This document shows positions 9,415 through 17,309 of a stretch of DNA of 64,000 nucleotides, piece after piece. Each line of letters begins with the position of its first letter. Position 1 is the stretch's first letter. A model generated the notes under the pieces. It made no database searches. It was not told the origin of the DNA and saw nothing but the letters and a program-made list of their open reading frames with translations. The translations under genes were made by a program, and so were the position numbers. The DNA is taken from NCBI RefSeq assembly GCF_003351025.1, contig NZ_QPCG01000001.1, positions 627,949 through 691,948 of the forward strand. Direction: 5' to 3'. This stretch comes from Mucilaginibacter endophyticus. Lineage in GTDB: Bacteria; Bacteroidota; Bacteroidia; Sphingobacteriales; Sphingobacteriaceae.

Positions 9415-10884
9415 ATGAAACTTCATTCTATTTTATATTTAGCATTGGTTGTGATGGTTTTTACATCGTGCACCAAAGATTTTCAAGCAATAAATACAAA
9501 CAATAATAGCCCTGCCACCACACGGCCCGAATACCATTTCACAGAGGCCATTACCAAAACCGCCTATGCTTACCAGGAAAATGCTTTTGACAGAAGGCCG
9601 GCTGCCGTTGGCAGGTACATTACCCTGGTAAGAAACAATGATTACGAAACCTTCCGCTGGACATCTGTTGACTGGGATGATATTTATCAGCGCGCCATGA
9701 TCATTAAAACCATGCAGCAGGAAGCAACCACCACGGCGCAGCCTGTTTATGTAGCTACCGGTAATATCCTGATGGCGTTTAACATGTGCTACCTAACTGA
9801 TTTGTGGGGCGATGCACCTTATTCGCAGGCTTTACAATCTGTAAGCTCTGGCAATATTAAACCGGCTTACGATAAGCAGCAGGATATTTATATGAGCCTT
9901 TTGCAAACATTAAAAGATGCCAATGAGCAGTTACGCGCAAATGGTACCGGCATTGATGCCAACGCCGATGCGCTTTACGCAGGCAAAGCACTACAGTGGC
10001 GCAAACTGGCTAACTCTTTAAGGTTGCGGATGCTGTTACGTTGCTCAAAAGTTTATGCTAACGCATTTACTGAGATGCAGGAGATAATAAACAACGCCGA
10101 TCAATATCCGATTTTTACGAGCAATACAGATAATGCCGAGGTTATTTACCAGGGTGTAAAAGCAGATGATAGCTGGCCCGGCGGGCCAAAAAATATGATT
10201 GATGCCGATTTTGCCAAAACAAAAGCAAGCAAAGAATTAGTGGATATCCTGGTAGCGAGAAACGACCCGCGGTTGGCGGTGTGGGTGGCACCGGTGGCAT
10301 CAACTACGGGGTCAACTGTTGATCATAACCAGTATGTAGGTGTGCCTCACGCCCTGGCAAGCCCTGCTGATTATAATGGCGGAGAAACACACCAGTCAGT
10401 ACTATCGTCATATTTCAGACAAGATAAATCAACAGGTTTAAAAGCCAGTTTAATGATCTATCCCGAAGTATGTTTCATTTTAGCCGAAGCCGTCCAGTCC
10501 GGTAAAATAACGGTGTCGTCAAAAACTGCTGCATCGCTTTATCACGATGGTATCGAAGCGTCGATGGATTACTACGGTGTAAAAAATAGTGCGGTAAGCC
10601 AGGGTTACTATGATTTGCCATTGGTAAAATATGATGGTACGCAAAAACAGCTCATCATCCAAAAATGGTTAGCAATGCTGTTCCGCGGGTCTGAAGGTTG
10701 GTTTGATTTCCGCCGTACAGGATATCCGCAATTTGTAACAGGGCCAATGGCATTTCAATCAACCTTCCCGGTAAGATACGGATGGCCAACCGCAGAGCCT
10801 AACGTAAACTTTGATAGCTACAAGGCTGCTGTATCAGTATTTGGGCCTGATGATATCAATACCAAAATGTGGTACCTCAAATAA
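9415..10884 (+). CDS. SusD/RagB-like surface lipoprotein
   Basis: Outer-membrane lipoprotein that captures ligand at the cell surface and caps the SusC barrel. The signal peptide ends at a lipobox (V-F-T-S-C, Cys at residue 19). At 489 aa, with motifs such as L-T-D-L-W-G-D-A-P-Y and W-R-K-L-A-N-S-L-R-L-R, it fits the SusD-like group of nutrient-binding lipoproteins rather than classic starch SusD. The family C-terminal block is seen at W-F-D-F-R-R-T-G-Y-P. The start lies ten bases after the susC stop, so the two are cotranscribed. Confidence 0.9.
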   Translation: MKLHSILYLALVVMVFTSCTKDFQAINTNNNSPATTRPEYHFTEAITKTAYAYQENAFDRRPAAVGRYITLVRNNDYETFRWTSVDWDDIYQRAMIIKTMQQEATTTAQPVYVATGNILMAFNMCYLTDLWGDAPYSQALQSVSSGNIKPAYDKQQDIYMSLLQTLKDANEQLRANGTGIDANADALYAGKALQWRKLANSLRLRMLLRCSKVYANAFTEMQEIINNADQYPIFTSNTDNAEVIYQGVKADDSWPGGPKNMIDADFAKTKASKELVDILVARNDPRLAVWVAPVASTTGSTVDHNQYVGVPHALASPADYNGGETHQSVLSSYFRQDKSTGLKASLMIYPEVCFILAEAVQSGKITVSSKTAASLYHDGIEASMDYYGVKNSAVSQGYYDLPLVKYDGTQKQLIIQKWLAMLFRGSEGWFDFRRTGYPQFVTGPMAFQSTFPVRYGWPTAEPNVNFDSYKAAVSVFGPDDINTKMWYLK

Positions 10885-10921
10885 GTTTTTTCCTAACACC
10901 TACACAATAAACAACGAGGAT

Positions 10922-10954
10922 AGGGCAGCAGGGGATATTCGCCCTCGCTGCCCT
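10922..10954 (+). promoter_or_regulatory. Strong hairpin between susD and the phosphoesterase genes
   Basis: AGGGCAGC pairs with GCTGCCCT, and an inner GGG pairs with CCC. A short pyrimidine-rich stretch follows, but there is no true T-run. It may be a partial terminator, or an element stabilising the susCD part of the transcript so that enzymes are made at a lower level. Confidence 0.5.
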
Positions 10955-10977
10955 GTATTCCTTTTAAACAATGTTTT

Positions 10978-12297
10978 ATGAGCAAAATAGCCAGAAGGAG
11001 TTTTATTGGCCGCACCTTAAAAATGGGCGCGTTACTGCCTATTATGGGCTCGCCGGTGAAGCTTTTAAATAAAGATTCCGAAACTGTAAATTATACGGCA
11101 ACCGAAATCCCCGACCGTATTATACTTACCATAACAGAAAATCCCGCTGTTAGCATTACGATTAACTGGCGTACCTCTTTAACATCTGAAGTAAATTCGG
11201 TTGAATATGCTATAGCCGACGCCCATCCCGAATTTATATCGAAAGCTAAAACGGTAAACGCTGTTTCAAAAAAGTTCGGTTTTGAAGATATCAGTTTTAC
11301 TAACCACCGGGTTACACTAAATGATCTTCAGCCTGATACTTTATACGCTTACCGCGTTGGGTATGGTGAAAACAGGAGTGAGTGGTTCCAGTTCCGCACG
11401 GCCAAAGCCAATCTTGACAAGGCCAAACTGAGCTTTATTTATTTGGGGGATGCGCAAGTAGGCATCAAGCCTTTATGGAGCCGTGTTATACGCAAAGCAT
11501 ACGCCACGGCACCCGACGCGCAATTGATGATTCACGCCGGTGATTTGGTAAATCGTGCGAACAAGGATGATGAATGGGGCGATTGGTTTGCCGCCGGTAA
11601 TTATATCCATGCCGGTATGCCAGCTTTAATGACACCTGGTAACCACGAATATACCCACGAAGAAGGTAAGCCTCACCTGTCTGTTTATTGGAACCAGCAA
11701 TTTAGTCTGCCCAACAACGGACCAGATGATGAGTTGTTGAAAGGAAGCTGCTATTATACCGACATACAAGGCGTAAGGTTTATCTCGCTCAATACCCAGA
11801 TGATAGAGGAAGCCCCATCTGATGATTGCATAAAAAGACAGGTGGATTGGCTGCATAATGTATTGAAGCAGAACCGCCAGCAATGGACATGCGTGTTTAT
11901 GCACCACCCTATGTATTCAACTAAAAAAGGGCGGGATAACAAAATATCACGCGGGCATTTGAAACCCATCTTTGATCAGTACGGAGTGGATATTGTATTG
12001 CAGGGACATGACCATGCCTATGCCCGTGGTATGAGTAAAATAAAGCTGACTAATGGTGGCCCTAAAGATACCTCGCATACGGCCTACGTGGTATCGGTAA
12101 GCGGTTCAAAAATGTACGAGACCGAACCGATGGATTGGGCCGATATCATTATTAATCATACCCAGGTTTACCAAACAATAAACATTGACGGCGATATGCT
12201 GCAATTTAAAGCATACCTGGCTACCGGCGAAATTGCCGACGCGTTTGATCTGATTAAGAGAAAAGGTAAGCCCAATCAGCTTATCAATAAAAAATAA
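10978..12297 (+). CDS. Tat-exported purple-acid-phosphatase-like metallophosphoesterase
   Basis: Predicted secreted phosphomonoesterase/phosphodiesterase. The N-terminus has a twin-arginine signal (R-R-S-F-I-G, residues 6-11). A fibronectin-like beta domain typical of purple acid phosphatases follows (about 42-140). The calcineurin-like catalytic domain shows the metal ligands in order: G-D158-A-Q, G-D189-L, G-N222-H223-E, M-H309-H310-P and G-H344-D-H346. The first motif is GDAQ instead of the usual GDxG/GDWG. It is the first enzyme gene after susD and ends five bases before the next phosphatase gene. Substrate is unknown; phosphate release from organic phosphates is the family-level expectation. 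Confidence 0.85.
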   Translation: MSKIARRSFIGRTLKMGALLPIMGSPVKLLNKDSETVNYTATEIPDRIILTITENPAVSITINWRTSLTSEVNSVEYAIADAHPEFISKAKTVNAVSKKFGFEDISFTNHRVTLNDLQPDTLYAYRVGYGENRSEWFQFRTAKANLDKAKLSFIYLGDAQVGIKPLWSRVIRKAYATAPDAQLMIHAGDLVNRANKDDEWGDWFAAGNYIHAGMPALMTPGNHEYTHEEGKPHLSVYWNQQFSLPNNGPDDELLKGSCYYTDIQGVRFISLNTQMIEEAPSDDCIKRQVDWLHNVLKQNRQQWTCVFMHHPMYSTKKGRDNKISRGHLKPIFDQYGVDIVLQGHDHAYARGMSKIKLTNGGPKDTSHTAYVVSVSGSKMYETEPMDWADIIINHTQVYQTINIDGDMLQFKAYLATGEIADAFDLIKRKGKPNQLINKK

Positions 12298-12302
12298 TAG
12301 AA

Positions 12303-13283
12303 ATGAAAAGAAGAGATTTTGTTAAAGGTACGGCGCTAACCGCTTTGGGTGCATCAATCATAGCCCCGTTTGAAACATTGGCAGGTAGCAGGGAAACGCA
12401 CCTGGAAAGTGACGACCTATCAGGTGCCGTTGTTGCCGATGAAAATTACCCCCTCAACTTTTTAGCCATTGGCGATTGGGGCCGCAACGGCGAATATCAC
12501 CAAAAAGAGGTAGCCGACCAGATGGGGAAATGGGCTGCCACACATGCCAACAAATTCATTATTTCGGTAGGTGATAACTTTTATCCCAAGGGTGTGGTAA
12601 GTGAAAACGATCCCCTTTGGCATTACTCTTTCGAAAATGTTTACACGGCGCATTCACTACAGGATGATTGGTACCCGGTATTAGGTAACCATGATTACGG
12701 CACCGATCCGGATGCGCAGGTGCGTTACAGCAAAATAAGCCGCCGTTGGAACATGCCTGCATTGTACTACAGTAAAGAAGTTAACATCAATAAGGTAGAT
12801 GGAAAAGTGCTGTTTGTGTTTATAGATACGCAACCCATTGTATATGATTTTGAAGAACGCCAACCCAAAAAACAATTGCAGTGGATAGATGATACACTTG
12901 CCAAAGCATCTGCCGACGTAAAGTGGAAAATAGTTATTGGTCACCATCCCTGTTACACCGTTGGCCCAAGAATTAAAAACTACGATACGCTTGCTATCAG
13001 GAAAGCGCTATCCGGCATTCTTGAAAAGCATAAGGTTGATGTTTACTTATCGGGTCACGAGCATTCTTTGCAACATTTAAAAGCTGATGGTTATACGCAC
13101 CAGTTTATATCAGGCGCAGGATCAGAACTTACCGAGGTTACCGCTGGTATTCCATACTGTCGTTTCCAGGCTTCTGAGCATGGTTTCATGTATTTTTCTA
13201 TAAATGCCAGGCAACTAAGTGTTAAAGCTATTAACGACAGCGGCAACGTATTATATGAAACTACTATTAATAATAACAGATAA
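12303..13283 (+). CDS. Tat-exported metallophosphoesterase, tartrate-resistant acid phosphatase type
   Basis: Predicted exported phosphatase resembling the type 5 (purple) acid phosphatase group. The signal has a twin-arginine motif (K-R-R-D-F-V, residues 2-7) and a cleavage region near residue 28. Metal-binding motifs appear in order: G-D58-W-G, G-D91-N92, G-N129-H130-D, G-H214-H215-P and G-H252-E-H254. No extra N-terminal beta domain is present, unlike the preceding paralogue. The gene lies five bases after that paralogue and five before a glycerophosphodiesterase gene, so the three are clearly one operon for releasing phosphate. Confidence 0.87.
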   Translation: MKRRDFVKGTALTALGASIIAPFETLAGSRETHLESDDLSGAVVADENYPLNFLAIGDWGRNGEYHQKEVADQMGKWAATHANKFIISVGDNFYPKGVVSENDPLWHYSFENVYTAHSLQDDWYPVLGNHDYGTDPDAQVRYSKISRRWNMPALYYSKEVNINKVDGKVLFVFIDTQPIVYDFEERQPKKQLQWIDDTLAKASADVKWKIVIGHHPCYTVGPRIKNYDTLAIRKALSGILEKHKVDVYLSGHEHSLQHLKADGYTHQFISGAGSELTEVTAGIPYCRFQASEHGFMYFSINARQLSVKAINDSGNVLYETTINNNR

Positions 13284-13288
13284 TCACC

Positions 13289-14161
13289 ATGAAAAAAACG
13301 ATATTATTAGTGCCGGTAATTGTTTCTCAATTTTTAGCAGGGCAAAGTAAAACCGCACTACCGGTTAAACCTTCCGGGGACTCTACAATGTTGCAGGCTG
13401 ATTATATACCTAATCCTGTTCCGGCTCTCCGCCATAAATTTATAGTAATTGCACACCGCGGGGATCATGTCAATAATCCCGAAAATACGCTGCTTGCCTA
13501 TACACAAGCCATAAAAGATGGCGCTGATTATGTTGAAATAGATCTGCGCACTACAAAAGACGGCAAGTTAATAAGCCTGCATAACGAAAGCGTTGACCGG
13601 ATGACCAACGGAAAAGGCCTGGTGAAAGACATGACACTGGCTGAGATCAAGAAATTAAAAATCAATTCGAAAGATCAGGCTCAAACTTTAACCATTCCCA
13701 CTTTTGAGGAGATACTGGAGCTGTGCAAAAATAAAATATACATCTACATTGATTTTAAAGAGGCAGATGCGCGGGCTGCTTATGCCGTATTAAAACGGTA
13801 TGGCATGGAACTACAAGTGCTGGTGTACATTAACAAGGCAGAGCAGTTTACAGATTGGCGAACAGTGGCGCCTAAAATGCCGCTCATGTTAAGCCTATCA
13901 GACGAGGTGAGAGATAACACCAGCCTTATCAAATTTATTAACCAGGCCCACCCGGATGTATTAGATGGCGGCTATAAACAATATAATAAAGAGTTGGTTA
14001 CCACTGCAAACAGCCGCCACGTACCCGCCTGGCCAGACGGGCAAAGCGGTTTTGAAGGTCCTTCCGTTTGGGATGAAGCGATAGCCAAAGACTTAACCGG
14101 CTTACAAACCGACCAGCCGGAAGCATTAATCAATTATTTAAAGCAAAAAGGGTTGAGATAA
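13289..14161 (+). CDS. Glycerophosphodiester phosphodiesterase, exported
   Basis: Hydrolyses glycerophosphodiesters to glycerol-3-phosphate and an alcohol (family function). A signal peptide covers about residues 1-19. The GDPD TIM-barrel signature is complete: H56-R57-G, P-E65-N66-T, E83-x-D85-x-R-x-T-x-D-G and H98-N. At 290 aa it is a normal single-domain enzyme. It directly follows two acid phosphatase genes; diester cleavage here plus monoester cleavage by the phosphatases would give free phosphate in the periplasm. Confidence 0.9.
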   Translation: MKKTILLVPVIVSQFLAGQSKTALPVKPSGDSTMLQADYIPNPVPALRHKFIVIAHRGDHVNNPENTLLAYTQAIKDGADYVEIDLRTTKDGKLISLHNESVDRMTNGKGLVKDMTLAEIKKLKINSKDQAQTLTIPTFEEILELCKNKIYIYIDFKEADARAAYAVLKRYGMELQVLVYINKAEQFTDWRTVAPKMPLMLSLSDEVRDNTSLIKFINQAHPDVLDGGYKQYNKELVTTANSRHVPAWPDGQSGFEGPSVWDEAIAKDLTGLQTDQPEALINYLKQKGLR

Positions 14162-14180
14162 ATTCTCGACCCTTTTGCTT
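14141..14180 (+). terminator. Hairpin overlapping the stop of the first GDPD gene
   Basis: The last codons and the following bases form a near-perfect inverted repeat (AAGCAAAAAGGGTTGAG against CTCGACCCTTTTGCTT). There is no T-run after it, so it may only attenuate transcription into the second GDPD gene 41 bases downstream. Confidence 0.35.
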
Positions 14181-14202
14181 CCCCTTCACCTAAAAATGCC
14201 AA

Positions 14203-15075
14203 ATGAAAACAGTAATTAAAAGAAAATGCCTTTTTGTGCTAATATACTTTGTGCTCATTGCCGGACAATGCCACTCTCAAACTACCAAGGCCGACTCGCT
14301 ACTTGATGTTTTCGCTAATCACCCGGAGCAAATAATGGTAACTGCACATCGTGCAGCACACCAACTTTATCCGGAAAACTCACTTGCTGCGCTAAACGAA
14401 GCGATAAGGCTTGGAGTGGATATTGTTGAAACGGATATACGGCAAACCAAAGATCATGTGCTGGTAATTATGCATAACGATAAGGTTGATCATCCCACCA
14501 ACGGTAAAGGTGAACTGACCGACTACACGTATAAGCAATTGTGCGAATTACGACTTTTGCAAGATGGCACTCCCACTAACGAGAAGGTTCCCACACTGGA
14601 ACAATATCTTATGGCAGCCAGAGGTAAAATATTGGTCGACCTTGACTTTAAGCTTGATGATGATGATGCGCTTGAGCGTACATTTGAGATTATTGAAAAA
14701 ACCAATACCGTAAACCAGGTTCTATTCTTTTTATATGATTATAAAAAAATGGTTACAGTACATGAGATAAATAAAAAGATAAAAATAATGCCCCGTGCTT
14801 ACACGCCGGCTGATGTGGAGGCTATATTAAATATGAACATTGCCAGGGTTATCCATATTGATGAATCGTTTTATAGCGATAGTCAGATGCGTTCTATCAG
14901 AGATAAACATGTACGCATATGGAGTAACGCGTTGGGCAAATATGATGATCTGCAATCATCTACGAATACAGGTTTCAAGGCTCTGTTAACTAACACCCAA
15001 TTTGTGAACGTAATACAAACCAACTTACCGGCAGCGTGCCTCAAATATTTAAAAGAAAAAGGGGCGCATAAATAA
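14203..15075 (+). CDS. Second glycerophosphodiester phosphodiesterase family protein, exported
   Basis: Paralogue of the preceding enzyme with the same length (290 aa) but clearly diverged. The signal peptide ends around residue 25. The active-site pattern is kept: H49-R50, P-E58-N59-S, E76-x-D78-x-R-x-T-x-D and H91-N, although the usual HRG is H-R-A-A. This variant motif may shift specificity. It is the last gene of the phosphoesterase set; the 340 bases after it lead to the next sigma gene. Confidence 0.85.
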   Translation: MKTVIKRKCLFVLIYFVLIAGQCHSQTTKADSLLDVFANHPEQIMVTAHRAAHQLYPENSLAALNEAIRLGVDIVETDIRQTKDHVLVIMHNDKVDHPTNGKGELTDYTYKQLCELRLLQDGTPTNEKVPTLEQYLMAARGKILVDLDFKLDDDDALERTFEIIEKTNTVNQVLFFLYDYKKMVTVHEINKKIKIMPRAYTPADVEAILNMNIARVIHIDESFYSDSQMRSIRDKHVRIWSNALGKYDDLQSSTNTGFKALLTNTQFVNVIQTNLPAACLKYLKEKGAHK

Positions 15076-15415
15076 AATACGTCCAATTTCTTATAAATAG
15101 ACATTATTGTGGATAAATCACATCCAATTTAACGCACTTGCCAATTTCGAAATGACCACTTTCCATGCTAAAATTCAGATTGTTATTAGCGTGATATTGA
15201 ATAGCTGAAAGGGAGCAGCGCTATTGATTCGTGCAATGAGGGCAGGGCGCTTTACAAAACTACTTGAAGGAAGTAATGTGCTATATTTATACTATGTTGA
15301 ACATTCACCCGGCATCATACAATGTTGCTATATAAATAGAACGATAACTTAATATTGAGTTAATGTGATGAGGGGGCAACCCTGTTTATTTTTGCGCGGG
15401 TTTGTTTGGTTAAGC
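15076..15415. other. Intergenic region before the fasciclin locus
   Basis: About 340 bases, AT-rich, with no plausible gene and no strong terminator visible. The distal end carries the promoter of the next ECF sigma gene. Confidence 0.5.
15387..15394 (+). promoter_or_regulatory. TAnnTTTG -7 box of the second ECF sigma gene
   Basis: TATTTTTG matches the Bacteroidota -7 consensus and ends 21 bases before the ATG at 15416. This supports that start over an in-frame ATG at 15368 or 15365-area codons, which would lie upstream of the promoter. Confidence 0.5.
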
Positions 15416-16012
15416 ATGACGAAGGTAATTAAGGATTTTTCAGATCGTTTATTGTGGGATGAATATCAAGGCGGCAATACCGGTGCTTACGATATCCTGT
15501 TTAAACGCTATCATGACCCTATTTTTAACTACGCCCTGAAAAATGTACCAGACAGGGAAATTGCTGAAGAACTTACCCTGGATGTAATGCTGAGACTATG
15601 GCAAAAAAAAGGTGATCTGGTAATAGAAACCGATCTTCGTCCGTACCTCTTTCGATCCATCAAAAACGCTATCTATAACTACTACCGCAAAAAAATCCTG
15701 AGCACTATTCCTATCGATCTGTTAACGCTTCAGGATACACCTGTGGGCGGCGCTACCGATGATAAATTAAAATACGTTGAGCTGGAAAAGATCTATCATC
15801 AAAAACTGAACGAACTTAGTCCGCAACGCCAAAAAATTTTCAGGATGAGCCGGGAGCGGAACATGACCTACGCGCAGATAGCCGAAGAAACAGGTCTTTC
15901 CGTTAATACCATCGAAAACTATATGGTGATCACCCTCCGCATATTACGCCGCGAATTGAGCGAGCATGCCGATGTTACGGTGATGCTGATAGCCCTCGCA
16001 TCTTTTTTTTAA
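15416..16012 (+). CDS. ECF RNA polymerase sigma factor, FecI type (fasciclin locus)
   Basis: FecI-type sigma factor. Region 2 is visible at A-Y-D-I-L-F-K-R-Y and A-E-E-L-T-L-D-V-M-L-R-L-W; region 4 at L-S-P-Q-R-Q-K-I-F with the helix-turn-helix M-T-Y-A-Q-I-A-E-E-T-G-L-S-V-N-T-I. The frame is open upstream to 15365, but the -7 box lies inside that extension, so I start at 15416. It ends with a hydrophobic tail (V-M-L-I-A-L-A-S-F-F). A fecR gene follows after 66 bases. Confidence 0.9.
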   Translation: MTKVIKDFSDRLLWDEYQGGNTGAYDILFKRYHDPIFNYALKNVPDREIAEELTLDVMLRLWQKKGDLVIETDLRPYLFRSIKNAIYNYYRKKILSTIPIDLLTLQDTPVGGATDDKLKYVELEKIYHQKLNELSPQRQKIFRMSRERNMTYAQIAEETGLSVNTIENYMVITLRILRRELSEHADVTVMLIALASFF

Positions 16013-16078
16013 TTTTTTTCAAAACCAATAGGTGGTGCAACAGCTAAATGGTGTTTTCTATTTTGAGAGCCCATTTAA

Positions 16079-17101
16079 ATGCAATCAGACAAGAACATAA
16101 AATCACTTATCCGGAAATATATTTCAGGCCAATATACCCCTGCCGAACTGGAAGAGATCAGGGAATTTATTGCAAAGCCGGGATCGCAGCAACTATTTGA
16201 TGAGGTGCTGGAGGAACAAGGAACAGGCCTTATTCCTGAAGACGATATCGACCAGCCGCATCTTGAAGACAAGCTAAAATTTTTTTATCAAAAGCTGCAT
16301 CAGCAATCGCAGAAGGAAATACCCGAACAGGCCCCGCGCGTTGTATCTATCTTTAACAAACGCTACCTGCGCCATGTTGCCATCTGGACAGTGTTTATAC
16401 TGGGTGCAGCTATTTATGGTATAACGCGTTTTCGCAAAGTACCGGTAAAAGAACAAATAGCTTTTCACGAGCAGGTGAACCCATTAGGTCAGCGATCAAA
16501 AATTGTGCTGCCAGATAGCTCGGAAGTTTATCTTGGGGCAGGCAGCAGGTTGCATTATCCCGATAAGTTTGCAAGTAATACCCGTGAGATTTCTTTAGAG
16601 GGCGAAGCTTTTTTCCAGGTAACTAAAAATCCCCATAAGCCATTCATCATTCATACCGGTACAGTGCAAACCCGTGTGCTGGGAACCTCATTTAAAATAG
16701 ACGCCTTTAAAAATCAGCCCTTATCTGTTTCTGTTGCTACCGGTAAGGTTAGGGTTGATGATGTAAGGGGGAATAAAATTAAATCATTAGCTGTGCTGAT
16801 ACCGGGGCAGATGGTTACCTACCATAACAGCCAGGCAATTACTTCGGCAGTGGTGATTACCGAGGTGAGCGACTGGAAGGATGCATTGCTTTCATTTCAT
16901 AACCGCAGCCTTAAGGATGTTACCTTGATATTGGAGCGCTGGTATAATGTGAAGATACTATACCGCAAGCCGGCTATCGCCAATAAAAAAATATCTGTTG
17001 CCTTACAGGCCGATATGCCATTAAATAAAATTATGAAAGTGCTGGCGGCAACTGCCCATTTTGATTTCATCATATCCGGTCAGCAGGTAAATATCAATTA
17101 A
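16079..17101 (+). CDS. FecR-family anti-sigma factor (fasciclin locus)
   Basis: FecR-like transducer, 340 aa. Cytoplasmic N-terminal region to about residue 98, one membrane helix (about 99-117, V-A-I-W-T-V-F-I-L-G-A-A), FecR domain (about 130-240, with I-V-L-P-D-S-S-E-V-Y and L-E-G-E-A-F-F) and the C-terminal DUF4974-like segment (about 260-340). It follows the sigma gene and precedes a TonB receptor with an STN domain, so it is the likely relay between the receptor and this sigma factor. Confidence 0.9.
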   Translation: MQSDKNIKSLIRKYISGQYTPAELEEIREFIAKPGSQQLFDEVLEEQGTGLIPEDDIDQPHLEDKLKFFYQKLHQQSQKEIPEQAPRVVSIFNKRYLRHVAIWTVFILGAAIYGITRFRKVPVKEQIAFHEQVNPLGQRSKIVLPDSSEVYLGAGSRLHYPDKFASNTREISLEGEAFFQVTKNPHKPFIIHTGTVQTRVLGTSFKIDAFKNQPLSVSVATGKVRVDDVRGNKIKSLAVLIPGQMVTYHNSQAITSAVVITEVSDWKDALLSFHNRSLKDVTLILERWYNVKILYRKPAIANKKISVALQADMPLNKIMKVLAATAHFDFIISGQQVNIN

Positions 17102-17167
17102 TAACAATTCAGGGAATAAATACAATAACGAAAGGATTGGATATGTAACCATTTGTACAAACAAAAA

Positions 17168-17195
17168 ACGTCCCCGGCCAACAGGCTGGGAACGT
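17168..17195 (+). promoter_or_regulatory. Hairpin in the fecR-TonB receptor gap
   Basis: A 12-bp stem with one mismatch and one G-T pair closes on a four-base loop (arms ACGTCCCCGGCC and GGCTGGGAACGT). It occupies the same relative place as the hairpins before the other three fecR-linked receptor genes. Confidence 0.45.
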
Positions 17196-17309
17196 GTAAT
17201 GCTTATAAACCGTGTGATTTTCGACCTCCCTCGGTTTAGATAAATAACCCATGCCCTGAACAGGTATGGCCATTTAACAGATCATCGCCTCGCGGCGAAT
17301 AACTTCATT

